Assembly: GCA_024643945.1 (NCBI GenBank)
Contig: JAHELX010000038.1
Coordinates: 3,715 to 20,311, forward strand
DNA: 16,597 bases
Source: Anaerolineales bacterium
GTDB taxonomy: Bacteria; Chloroflexota; Anaerolineae; 4572-78; NAK82
Direction: 5' to 3'
Below the pieces are notes generated by a model that ran no database searches, was not told where the DNA came from, and saw only the letters and a list, made by a program, of their open reading frames with translations. Below, in pieces: positions 1-7,196 of this stretch. The stretch's first letter is position 1; each line of letters opens with the position of its first letter. The position numbers and the translations under genes are program-made.

Positions 1-785
1 CGCCACTGGGTGATCAACGAGCGCATCTGGCTCAAGGCGCCGCTCGTCAGGTCTTGCAGCCGTTCGAGTTGTTCCGGCACCCGGGTAGGGTCTTTGTCCA
101 ACAAGAGGCGTGCCGCCTGGGCCGTCAGGGTGATGCCGAAGATAGTCTGGCTGACCGAGTCATGGAGGGCGTGCGCCAGGCGATCGCGCTCCTGGGCTGC
201 TGCATGCTCTTCGACCTGAGCGGCATAGGCCTGCAGCCGCTCATGGGCTTGTTGCAGTTCGGCCAAGAGCGCCTGGCTCTCCTGGCGGGCTGTCTCGGCC
301 TGGCTGTAAAGGACCTCATACGAGACCGCCAGGACACTTGCTGCAACGTAGGACAAAGCCAGGCCCAGCCCTTTCGCCCAGCCCATGGTCAACATCAGGG
401 TGAGGATCATGGCAGCGGCGGAAAAGCCGCCCCAGGCCGTTGCCGCCGGCAAGGAGAGATAATAGAAGGCTTGAACGCTGATAAAAATGTAGAGAACTCC
501 CCATATATCCTGATAGGGACGCAACAGAGCCAGGGCCTGGATCAGACCAGTCTGCAAAGGGAAATAGATGTAAGGGTACCAGGGAAAGCGGCGGAACAAA
601 AAGGGATCGGTCGTCATCAGGAGCAACATGACACCCAACAATGCCGCGGCCAGGAGAGGGTTCCACTCACCAGGGAGAAATGTGAGCTCCCGAACGGCTA
701 CCACGCAAAAAATGAGGTAGCCGAGCAGGTAGATAGCCCGGTGTCGGCGGGGTGTGGCGCGAACAGCCGTAGAGCGTTGGGCCAT
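1..785 (-). CDS. NarL-type membrane sensor histidine kinase (C-terminus cut by window edge)
   Basis: This is an open frame with no stop from 785 to the window edge (261 complete codons seen). It is the sensor half of a two-component system. Residues 17-155 hold several hydrophobic membrane segments, followed by a coiled coil (about 158-200) and a HisKA_3 dimerisation/phosphoacceptor domain. The H-box reads ERDRLAHALHDSVSQ, with the likely phosphorylated His at 208. The ATPase domain would lie beyond position 1. The ATG sits 2 bp after the stop of the preceding histidine kinase gene. A GAGGAG ribosome site (794-799) lies inside that gene's last codons, so translation is probably coupled. The coiled coil and H-box closely resemble those of the upstream kinase (AQVEEHAAAQERDRLAHALHDS against AQVEEYAVAQERGRLARELHDS), so the two look like diverged tandem duplicates. 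The signal sensed is unknown; no recognisable periplasmic sensor domain is visible. Confidence 0.88.
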   Translation of the reverse strand, partial: MAQRSTAVRATPRRHRAIYLLGYLIFCVVAVRELTFLPGEWNPLLAAALLGVMLLLMTTDPFLFRRFPWYPYIYFPLQTGLIQALALLRPYQDIWGVLYIFISVQAFYYLSLPAATAWGGFSAAAMILTLMLTMGWAKGLGLALSYVAASVLAVSYEVLYSQAETARQESQALLAELQQAHERLQAYAAQVEEHAAAQERDRLAHALHDSVSQTIFGITLTAQAARLLLDKDPTRVPEQLERLQDLTSGALSQMRSLITQW

Positions 786-787
786 CC

Positions 788-1978
788 CTACATCTCCTCG
801 ACGCAAATGCGCGTGCCATGGCCGGGCTGTGAGTCGCAGCTCAGCTTCCAACCCAGCTCGCGCGCCCGCTCCGCCATTCCCGAAAGCCCCACGTGTCCAC
901 TCTCGAGGGAGACTGCGCCCGGATCAAACCCAACTCCGTGATCCTCTACCTCCAGCGACAGCCGTTCCTCGACCAGCTTCAGCCGCACGACCGCTTCACG
1001 CGTTCCAGCGTGCCTGGTCACGTTGTTGAGCGCCTCCTGCACGATGCGGTATAAGCCGACCGCGACCGGTTCGGGCAGGGCCTTCTCCCCGCTCACCTCC
1101 AGGCAGATGTGTAAGCCATCCCGCGTCTCTCGTTCGGCGATCAGCCGGCGCAGCGCCGCAGGTAGCCCTTCTTCAGCCAGCGAGCGAGGCCGCAGTTGGT
1201 TGACCAGCACCTGGATCTCACCTACAGCGCTGTGAGCCAGTTCCTGCAGCCGGTCGAGCTGTTCAGCCGCGCGGCCTGGCTCCCTCTCGAGCAGCATGCG
1301 CGCCGCCTGTACGGTCAGGTTCATACTAAAGATCGTCTGCGTGGCCGAATCGTGCAGCTCGCGTGCCAAACGGCCGCGCTCCTGCGCCACAGCGTACTCT
1401 TCCACCTGTGCCGCATAGTCCTGAAGCTGGTGGTGGGTCACCTGCAACTCTTCAAGCAAGCGCTGGTTCTCCTGGCGAGCCGCTTCAGCCCTGTGGATGA
1501 GGTGGGTATAATTTCCTGTTATGAAAAAAAGTCCGCCAAACAAAAGGACCATCACCAGGCCAGACAGCGCCCACTGCCAACCGGCCATCACTGGGCCGGC
1601 TATCGCCAGAGTGAAAGCTCCTATCCATACAAAACCCGTCCGCCGCTTGAAAAATAGGACGGCCTGCAGGCTAAGGGGGATGAACAGCATAGGGAGAAAA
1701 TCCTCGTGGGGCGGGATGAGCAGCAGGCGCATCGCCAGCCCGGATTGAAGCAAGAGATAAAGCCAGGGGTACCAGCCCCGCCAGCGGGATAGCCAGGGCT
1801 CCAGGGTCAAGAGCAGCCCGTACATCACCAGCAGAACCATCACCAGGCCCGCTTCTGGCCGGCCAGAGTAGCTGTTCACTGCCCGGACCAGCACCGCAAG
1901 GTAGATCAAATAGACGCCGAGATAGCGGACGAGAATCCTGGACAACCAGTGGTCAGATGCCGAGGAAGGGATAGCCAT
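788..1978 (-). CDS. NarL-type membrane sensor histidine kinase
   Basis: A 396-residue two-component sensor of the NarX/DesK-like class. About five hydrophobic segments (roughly residues 14-34, 43-60, 68-90, 95-110 and 116-155) form a membrane sensor region without a large extracytoplasmic loop. A coiled coil (160-200) leads to HisKA_3 with RLARELHDSATQ, likely phospho-His 209. The HATPase domain shows YRIVQEALNNVTRHAG (N-box, Asn319), EDHGVGFD (G1, 345-352) and GHVGLSGM (G2). It lies 16 bp downstream of the kinase-regulator fusion and 2 bp upstream of a second, similar kinase on the same strand, so its natural partner is probably the NarL receiver of that fusion. I see no good Shine-Dalgarno before its ATG, so it may rely on translational coupling. 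The arrangement with few loops suggests sensing of membrane or intramembrane state, as in DesK/LiaS types, but that is inference. Confidence 0.93.
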   Translation of the reverse strand: MAIPSSASDHWLSRILVRYLGVYLIYLAVLVRAVNSYSGRPEAGLVMVLLVMYGLLLTLEPWLSRWRGWYPWLYLLLQSGLAMRLLLIPPHEDFLPMLFIPLSLQAVLFFKRRTGFVWIGAFTLAIAGPVMAGWQWALSGLVMVLLFGGLFFITGNYTHLIHRAEAARQENQRLLEELQVTHHQLQDYAAQVEEYAVAQERGRLARELHDSATQTIFSMNLTVQAARMLLEREPGRAAEQLDRLQELAHSAVGEIQVLVNQLRPRSLAEEGLPAALRRLIAERETRDGLHICLEVSGEKALPEPVAVGLYRIVQEALNNVTRHAGTREAVVRLKLVEERLSLEVEDHGVGFDPGAVSLESGHVGLSGMAERARELGWKLSCDSQPGHGTRICVEEM

Positions 1979-1994
1979 TGGGAATCGCCAGTCG

Positions 1995-3572
1995 CTACTC
2001 GTTGCCCAGGCCGTGCTTGAGCGCCCAGATGGCGGCCTGGGTCCGGTCTGCCAGGCCCAATTTGCTGAGGATGCTGCTGACGTGGGTCTTGACCGTTTTC
2101 TCGCTGATGATCATTTGCTGTGCGATCTCGCGATTGTTCCGTCCTTGGGCGATCCAGTGAAGTACCTCCCGCTCTCGTTCGGTCAGTTGATCGAGGCCAG
2201 GGCTGGTCGCCTGGTCGCCAATCGGCCTGGTTTCTTGCGGGCTGGTCCCGGCCACGGCCGACATCAACTTCTTAGCGACATCGGGGTGCAGTTGGACTTT
2301 ACCCTGATATGCCTCACGCACCGCCTGCACCAGGTCATCGGGATGGATATCTTTAAGCAGATAGCCCTGAGCGCCAGCGCGAATAGCCGGGAAGACTTTG
2401 TCATCTTCGCCAAAGCTGGTTAAGATCAGCACGCGCGAGTTGGGACTGTCCTCGATGATCCTGGAGGTCGCCTCGACGCCGCTCATCTGCGGCATCACCA
2501 GGTCCAGCAGCACGATATCGGGCTGCAGTTGGCGTGCCAGTTCTATCGCCTCTGCTCCGTTTATGCCTTCGCCGACGACCTGCATATCGTCCTGAAGGTC
2601 GATGAAGGTGCGCAGGCCCTGGCGCACGACGGCGTGATCATCCACAATCAGAACCTTGATCTTTTTCATTTCCTCTCCCTGTCCTTTACTGGCCGATGCT
2701 GCCGACCGGTCAGGCAAGGCTGGGCGCGGCGTGGGGTGACGCGCCACCCCACGTTTAATTGCCTCCAGTTCCGCCGCTACCTGCCGCATGCTGGCCAAAC
2801 GCGCCCCGCGGTTCTTGGCCAGCATGCGGCGCATCAAATCGTCCAACGCCAGCGGCACATCATCCCGATACGCGGCCAGGTTGGGCAGCGGCTGGTTCAA
2901 GATGGCGTTCACGATCGCCCCTGGATAGCCCTCTCCCTCAAATGGGCGTTCCCCGGCCAGCATCTCGAAGAACACCACCCCCAGCGACCAGATATCTGTG
3001 CGCTCGTCCAGAGCCTGGCGGTTGCAGCCTTCGGGGCTGAGATATTGAAAGGTACCAATCACTTCTCCGCGTCTGGTAATCGGCGGGTGACCTGCGATGT
3101 GCGCCAGCCCGAAATCGGTCAGGCGGGGCGTGCCGTCTGCGGCCAAGAGGATGTTGCCCGGCTTGATGTCGCGATGAATGATGTTCAGGTGATGCGCCCG
3201 CGCCAGCGCGTCGGCTATCTCCAGCGCGATGCCCACCGTGCGCTCCAGGGGCAACTGGGGCTGCTCTCTGAGCAAATCGGCCAACGAGCCGCCTGCCGCG
3301 TACTCCATGACGATGTAATGCTGGCCGGCTTCCTCGAAGGTGGCCAGCACCTGGATGATATTGGGGTGATTGAGCTCGCGTAGCAGTTGGCCCTCGCGCC
3401 GAAAGCGTTCGACCAGGTGGGGTGCGTCGAGGATGATTTCCGGCCTGAGGACCTTGATGGCAACCGGCTGGCCGGTCTGAGTATCCAAGCCCTTATGGAC
3501 TTTGCCGACGCCGCCTTCGCCAATCAAGTAGCCAAGCTGATAACGGTTGGCGATGAGTTGCGGATCATCCAT
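1995..3572 (-). CDS. Ser/Thr protein kinase fused to a NarL/LuxR-family response regulator
   Basis: A 525-residue two-part protein. Residues 10-265 are a Hanks-type Ser/Thr kinase with all key parts: GEGGVG loop (18-23), AIK Lys40, alpha-C Glu60, HRDIKPGN (133-140), DFG (153-155) and YLSPE (177-181), so it should be active. There is no transmembrane segment and no PASTA or other sensor domain. A Pro/Ala/Arg-rich linker (about 268-301) joins it to a complete response regulator starting at Met302. The regulator has acidic pair Asp311-Asp312, phospho-Asp357 (VLLDLVMP), the LLKD lysine near 407, and a C-terminal LuxR helix-turn-helix (LTEREREVLHWIAQGRN onward). A perfect AAGGAGGTGG ribosome site precedes the ATG. 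It is the first gene of an operon with two histidine kinases. The regulator could therefore receive phosphate from a His kinase on Asp357 and from its own kinase on Ser/Thr. A second start inside the gene may give the regulator alone. Confidence 0.95.
   Translation of the reverse strand: MDDPQLIANRYQLGYLIGEGGVGKVHKGLDTQTGQPVAIKVLRPEIILDAPHLVERFRREGQLLRELNHPNIIQVLATFEEAGQHYIVMEYAAGGSLADLLREQPQLPLERTVGIALEIADALARAHHLNIIHRDIKPGNILLAADGTPRLTDFGLAHIAGHPPITRRGEVIGTFQYLSPEGCNRQALDERTDIWSLGVVFFEMLAGERPFEGEGYPGAIVNAILNQPLPNLAAYRDDVPLALDDLMRRMLAKNRGARLASMRQVAAELEAIKRGVARHPTPRPALPDRSAASASKGQGEEMKKIKVLIVDDHAVVRQGLRTFIDLQDDMQVVGEGINGAEAIELARQLQPDIVLLDLVMPQMSGVEATSRIIEDSPNSRVLILTSFGEDDKVFPAIRAGAQGYLLKDIHPDDLVQAVREAYQGKVQLHPDVAKKLMSAVAGTSPQETRPIGDQATSPGLDQLTEREREVLHWIAQGRNNREIAQQMIISEKTVKTHVSSILSKLGLADRTQAAIWALKHGLGNE
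2667..2680 (-). promoter_or_regulatory. Internal ribosome binding site and start for a stand-alone response regulator
   Basis: Read on the minus strand, AGGGAGAGGAA immediately precedes the in-frame ATG of Met302. That codon begins MKKIKVLIVDDHAVVRQ, the usual N-terminus of a NarL-family regulator. Either initiation also occurs here, giving a 224-residue free regulator, or this is the relic of a separate regulator gene whose upstream kinase lost its stop codon. The spacing to the ATG is short (about 2-5 nt), so strength is uncertain. Confidence 0.55.
2730..2753. repeat. Perfect inverted repeat inside the kinase-regulator linker
   Basis: CGTGGGGTG and CACCCCACG, 9-bp arms around a 6-nt loop, fill exactly eight codons (Arg274-Thr281) of the linker. 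The minus-strand left arm plus its next base, CGTGGGGTGG, also opens the hairpin at 8106-8145. This may be a member of a small palindromic repeat family or simply an RNA structure just ahead of the internal start. Confidence 0.6.
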
Positions 3573-3645
3573 CAGCCACCTCCTTAAAGAGCCATCTCTC
3601 CGGGTCTCACCAGTTTCAAAGGCCAGCGTGGTTTATTCTATCACC

Positions 3646-3674
3646 AATATACGGTAGATTGTTTCCGAAGTCAA
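3646..3674 (-). promoter_or_regulatory. Sigma-70-type promoter of the kinase-regulator operon
   Basis: On the minus strand, TTGACT (3674-3669) is followed by a 17-bp spacer and TATATT (3651-3646), about 75 bp upstream of the fusion gene's ATG. This is close to the housekeeping consensus and correctly oriented for the three-gene signalling operon. The rest of the 3573-3883 intergenic stretch holds no gene I can support. Confidence 0.65.
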
Positions 3675-3787
3675 CAGGAAAAACAGAACGACCCTACGCA
3701 ACCCGATTCCGGGCGACCAGTTCCTGCGCGTACTCCTGGACAATCCGCCGCAGTCACCGGTAGGCTATTTCCCGTCCCTACAGTTTG

Positions 3788-3796
3788 TGGTAGAAT
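3788..3796 (+). promoter_or_regulatory. Candidate extended -10 promoter for the aminopeptidase
   Basis: TGGTAGAAT matches an extended -10 (TGn followed by TAGAAT) about 90 bp upstream of the aminopeptidase GTG. There is no good -35 (TTTCCC at 17-bp spacing). The same TGn-TAGAAT form occurs before the receiver-histidine kinase gene at 14964-14972, which gives it some support. Confidence 0.35.
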
Positions 3797-3883
3797 GTTG
3801 CAGCAATAATTCTTGGACACACCTCCAAATATGGCGCGCCGAATGTGGCGTGAATCCTCACATCGCTGGAAGGAGAAGAAACT

Positions 3884-5407
3884 GTGGACATATCTATTCA
3901 ATCGGGAAGCATTCAAAGCGTGGATGTCGATGCGATTGTGGTCAATCTGTTCCAGGGAGTTACCGAACCAGGCGGCGGGACGGGAGCAGTAGACAGTGCC
4001 CTCAATGGCGCTATCCGTGACCTGATCGCCAATGGCGACATCCGGGGCAACTTGAACGAGACGGCCATCTTCTACCCGCGCGGAGCCATCCCCGCGCGGC
4101 GGGTAATCGTCGTGGGCTTGGGGCCCGAGGAGGAGTTTGATCTGGACGCGGTGCGCCAGGCAGCCGCGGCTGCCGCCCGCGCAGCACGGGATGCAGGAGT
4201 TCGCACCTTGGCCTCGATTGTACACGGAGGAGGACGAGGTGGGCTGTCGCTTGCCGATGCTGCCCAGGCCGTGGTAGAGGGCACTATTCTGGGCCTGTAT
4301 CGTTATGGCGCGCCCGGCGTGATTCCCCGTGAAGGTTTCGAACGACACGTTGACTCGTTGAGGCTGGTGGAGTTCGACGCCGCCAGGTTGTCGGAGGTTG
4401 AGACGGGCGCCAAAGTGGGGCAGGCGATCGCCGAAGCAACCTGCCTGGCGCGCGACCTGGCTAACCGGCCAGCCAATGTGGTGACGCCCACAGCGCTGGC
4501 CGAGACGGCACAGCGCATCGCCGCTGATTACGGCATGACCTGCCAGGTATTCGACCGGGAGCAAATGGCCGAGCTGAAAATGGGGGCCTTGCTCAGTGTA
4601 GCTCAGGGAGCTAATGAGCCGCCCAAGTTCATCGTGCTGGAGCACAACCCGGCCAGGAGTGATGCCCCTCCCTTCGTGTTGGTGGGCAAGGGCATCACCT
4701 TCGATTCAGGCGGCATCTCTATCAAACCTTATCAGGGAATGGAGGAGATGCGCGGCGATATGTCGGGGGCAGCAGCGATACTGGGTGCAATGCAGGCGAT
4801 AGGGGCTATCGGTCTGCCCAAACGAGTGGTGGCGATTGCGCCGGCGACCGAGAACATGCCCAGCGGCACCGCCACCCACCCCGGGGATGTCGTCACCGCG
4901 GTGAACGGGACTAGCATCGAAGTCATTAACACCGACGCCGAAGGTCGCCTGATTCTGGCCGATGCCCTGGCTTATGCCCAGCGCTACAACCCGGCTGCCG
5001 TGGTTGACGTGGCCACCTTGACCGGTGCGATCGTCATCGCTCTTGGGCACTATATGACCGGTGTCTACGTCACCGACAACTTGCTATGGGAAACGATCCG
5101 TGCCGCCGGTGACGCGGCCGGGGAGCCAATGTGGCGTATGCCACTCACGCCCATCTACGACCGGCAGATTTCAACCTCCTTCGCCGACGTGAAAAACGTT
5201 GGCGGGCGGCCAGCCGGTTCCGTGACGGCAGCCCGCTTCCTCTCCAAATTCGTGGAAAAGCATCCCTGGGCGCATATGGATATCGCCGGCACTAACTGGT
5301 GGGAACGCGACCTACCCTATCCCAAAAAGCCATACTACGTGCGGGGCAACACCGGTGTAGGGGTAAGGACGCTGGTTGGTGTATTACGTGCTTGGAGTGA
5401 CGCTTAG
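3884..5407 (+). CDS. pepA: Leucyl aminopeptidase (M17 family, cytosol aminopeptidase)
   Basis: A 507-residue two-metal aminopeptidase that removes N-terminal residues, typically Leu, from peptides in the cytoplasm. Residues 1-150 form the N-terminal macro-like domain. The catalytic domain carries GKGITFDSGG (Lys269, Asp274), catalytic Lys281, MRGD (Asp292) and the family signature NTDAEGRLILADAL (349-362) with Asp351, Glu353 and Arg355. All five metal ligands and both catalytic residues expected for M17 are present, and length is normal for the family. The start is GTG, chosen because AAGGAGAAG (3870-3878) lies at good spacing and the N-terminus MDISIQSG fits. It is a single-gene unit running toward the convergent KAS III gene. 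PepA proteins in some bacteria also bind DNA; nothing here shows that. The symbol is by family assignment. Confidence 0.96.
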   Translation: MDISIQSGSIQSVDVDAIVVNLFQGVTEPGGGTGAVDSALNGAIRDLIANGDIRGNLNETAIFYPRGAIPARRVIVVGLGPEEEFDLDAVRQAAAAAARAARDAGVRTLASIVHGGGRGGLSLADAAQAVVEGTILGLYRYGAPGVIPREGFERHVDSLRLVEFDAARLSEVETGAKVGQAIAEATCLARDLANRPANVVTPTALAETAQRIAADYGMTCQVFDREQMAELKMGALLSVAQGANEPPKFIVLEHNPARSDAPPFVLVGKGITFDSGGISIKPYQGMEEMRGDMSGAAAILGAMQAIGAIGLPKRVVAIAPATENMPSGTATHPGDVVTAVNGTSIEVINTDAEGRLILADALAYAQRYNPAAVVDVATLTGAIVIALGHYMTGVYVTDNLLWETIRAAGDAAGEPMWRMPLTPIYDRQISTSFADVKNVGGRPAGSVTAARFLSKFVEKHPWAHMDIAGTNWWERDLPYPKKPYYVRGNTGVGVRTLVGVLRAWSDA

Positions 5408-5414
5408 CGGGTGT

Positions 5415-5461
5415 TGCGTATTGCGTACTGCGTGTGTTACGCAATACGCAGTACGCAGTAC
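5415..5461. terminator. Overlapping inverted repeats between convergent genes (candidate bidirectional terminator)
   Basis: Four TGCGTAnTGCGT or ACGCAnTACGCA-type units are packed here. 5415-5426 pairs perfectly with 5439-5450 (12 bp, 12-nt loop). 5422-5433 pairs perfectly with 5446-5457 (12 bp, 12-nt loop). The two stems overlap, so only one can form at a time. The site fills the whole 54-bp gap between the aminopeptidase stop and the KAS III stop. There is no clear T-run, so Rho-independent termination is uncertain; a dispersed palindromic repeat is the other reading. Confidence 0.5.
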
Positions 5462-6640
5462 TCATTTGTCCCGGTCCTTTGGCTTGCGCAGTCCGGCGAA
5501 GGTGTACAGGGGGAGCAGCAATGAGCTGGCATGATAGCTAGCGACATCAGCCAATTGGCGAGCGCGCAGGCGCATCCTGGCTGCTGTCATCGAGACTCTG
5601 TGCCCGGCCGGGGCAAAGCGCCATACCAGAGGCCACTCCACTGGCTCGGCTGGCTGGCCCCAGCGCACCACTGCCGCTGCCCAGGTGAGGCCCCCGCCAA
5701 ACCCCACCATACAGATATTCATCCCATCGCGGATGCGGCCCTCTTCCAGCGCCTCTACCAATGCGATCGGGATGGACGCCGCCGACGTATTGCCGTAGCG
5801 ATCAATGTTAACGAAAAACTTGTCCATCGGCAGGCCGAGGTGGCGCGCGGCCAACTGAATGATACGCAGGTTGGCCTGGTGGGGGATGAATAAATCGATG
5901 TCGTCCAGGCTAAGCCCGGCTTTATCGACCGCTTGCAGCGTAGCCTCTCCCATCACCCGGGTGGCGAATTTGAAGACTTCACGCCCGTTCATCTCAATGT
6001 ACATGGCCTTGTCTGCGACCATCTCGTGAGTGATGGGGTAAGCGCAGCCGCCCCCGCGCACCATGAGATGCTCACCGCCGCTGCCATCGGAGCCCAACAC
6101 AAAGGATTGAACTCCGCTGGGTTGACTGCTCGCCTCCAGCACGACCGCGCCGGCCCCATCTCCGAAGAGAACGCAGGTGTTCCGGTCCTCCCAGTTCACG
6201 AACATGCTGATGACTTCGCTACCGATAACCAGGACCCGGTCATAGGCACCAGTGGCGATGAATTGGTGCGCCGTCGCCAACCCATAAACGAAGCCGGTGC
6301 AGCCAGCTACAAGACTAAAGGCCGGGCATTCCGCCCCCAACTGATATTGCGCTTCACTCGCCACGGAGGGCAGGAAATGATCAGGCGACGAAGTGGCGAC
6401 GATGATGAGATCCACGTCTTGAGGCATCAGCCCGGCCACGTCGAGGGCCTGGCGCGAGGCCGCGACCGACATCGAGGTGTTCGTTTCCCCTGGGCTGATG
6501 ATGTGCCGCTCACGGATGCCCGTTCGCGCCAGGATCCATTCATCGCTGGTATCCACCATCTTTTCCAGATCGGCGTTGGTGAGAACCCTGGATGGAGCAT
6601 ACTTGCCCCAACCCGTGATCTTACTGTAACGTTCGGACAT
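5462..6640 (-). CDS. fabH: 3-oxoacyl-ACP synthase III (KAS III, FabH-like) with C-terminal extension
   Basis: A 392-residue thiolase-fold condensing enzyme of the type that starts fatty acid synthesis from acyl-CoA and malonyl-ACP. The Cys-His-Asn triad is complete: Cys114 (SLVAGCTGF), His254 (FIPHQAN) and Asn284 (YGNTS). The glycine-rich MVGFGGGLTWAAA near 311-323 closes the usual fold. Standard FabH ends near residue 326 (VVRW). This protein continues for 66 residues (327-392), Arg-rich with a hydrophobic patch SLLLPLYTFAGL near 372-383, which is not typical. The start is set by GGAAGGGGGGAG just before MSERYSKITG rather than the ATG 9 codons earlier. A hairpin terminator lies upstream, so it is probably transcribed apart from the membrane-protein gene. 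Substrate class (straight, branched or a secondary-metabolite starter) cannot be read from the sequence. Confidence 0.92.
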   Translation of the reverse strand: MSERYSKITGWGKYAPSRVLTNADLEKMVDTSDEWILARTGIRERHIISPGETNTSMSVAASRQALDVAGLMPQDVDLIIVATSSPDHFLPSVASEAQYQLGAECPAFSLVAGCTGFVYGLATAHQFIATGAYDRVLVIGSEVISMFVNWEDRNTCVLFGDGAGAVVLEASSQPSGVQSFVLGSDGSGGEHLMVRGGGCAYPITHEMVADKAMYIEMNGREVFKFATRVMGEATLQAVDKAGLSLDDIDLFIPHQANLRIIQLAARHLGLPMDKFFVNIDRYGNTSAASIPIALVEALEEGRIRDGMNICMVGFGGGLTWAAAVVRWGQPAEPVEWPLVWRFAPAGHRVSMTAARMRLRARQLADVASYHASSLLLPLYTFAGLRKPKDRDK

Positions 6641-6710
6641 GGTACTCCCCCCTTCCATAGTCTTCATTCTTGTCGTTCCCAGGCACGGCGCCGGCGTTCA
6701 CAAAATAACC

Positions 6711-6749
6711 AAAAAATGGCTCAAAATGAAAGGGCGACTTGGTCGCCCT
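6711..6749 (-). terminator. Rho-independent terminator after the small membrane-protein gene
   Basis: On the minus strand, AGGGCGAC and GTCGCCCT form a perfect 8-bp GC-rich stem with a 3-nt loop (6731-6749). A T-rich tract follows (TTCATTTTG, then ATTTTTTGG). It lies 25 bp past the stop of the 6775-7149 gene and before the KAS III gene, separating the two. Confidence 0.75.
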
Positions 6750-6774
6750 ACACATAGGCTGTGCGGGCCTCGCG

Positions 6775-7149
6775 TTACGCACGAGCGACAGAGCGCTGTC
6801 GCCACAAGAGAGCGGCAATGATGCCAGCCACCGAAAGTGCAGAGCCTACTGCTGCCGCTCCGATGAGGACTCCGCGACGGCGGAGGAAAGAAGCTTTCGG
6901 CTCTGCATCCCGTCTTTCTGCTCGTTGTATGGCGGCTGCCAACAGGTCTTGTTTGAGACCTGCCTCAAATGCAGGCGAGGGCGCCACCGGCACCAACGCT
7001 GCTCTTACCCGTTCGGCAATGCGCAACAACGGCGACAGTTCATCCCGATAGGCCGGGAAGAGGTTCAGATAATCCTCGCTATTGGACTCTTTGTGAGCTA
7101 AGTGATCGGCGTGAGCCGCTAACACTTCAACGATTACATCTTCTGGCAT
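6775..7149 (-). CDS. Small single-pass membrane protein, candidate anti-sigma-like partner of the nearby ECF sigma factor
   Basis: A 124-residue protein I cannot place in a named family. Residues 1-90 are predicted soluble and helical (YLNLFPAYRDELSPLLRIAE near 27-46). A basic RRR (90-92) is followed by a single membrane helix (93-116) and a short basic tail. The positive-inside rule puts the N-terminal part in the cytoplasm, the layout of a membrane anti-sigma factor. The usual zinc motif (HxxxCxxC) is absent; the protein contains no cysteine at all. It lies 47 bp after DegV and two genes after an ECF sigma factor on the same strand. The start at ATG 7149 is preferred because GGAAAGG lies about 9 nt upstream; an in-frame GTG at 7167 and an ATG at 7158 are alternatives. 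The gene ends before a clear terminator. Confidence 0.72.
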   Translation of the reverse strand: MPEDVIVEVLAAHADHLAHKESNSEDYLNLFPAYRDELSPLLRIAERVRAALVPVAPSPAFEAGLKQDLLAAAIQRAERRDAEPKASFLRRRGVLIGAAAVGSALSVAGIIAALLWRQRSVARA

Positions 7150-7196
7150 AGGATCCATCCTTTCCACGCCTGTGCCACTGCATCCCTCTACGACCT

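Noticed and set aside
2529..3383. 284-codon plus-strand frame over the kinase domain
   Set aside because: Antisense to conserved kinase motifs; composition (Gln, His, Arg rich) is that of a shadow frame.
3694..3753. Short minus-strand peptide LRRIVQEYAQELVARNRVA ending in a stop, looking like a protein C-terminus
   Set aside because: Only 19 codons between stops, with no continuation of the same frame upstream; could be a gene remnant but chance is equally likely.
3671..4645. 324-codon minus-strand frame over the aminopeptidase start
   Set aside because: Opposite to a well-supported M17 peptidase with a good ribosome site; no recognisable domain in the translation.
5933..6757. 274-codon plus-strand frame over KAS III
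   Set aside because: Antisense to the Cys114 and His254 catalytic regions; no domain or ribosome site.
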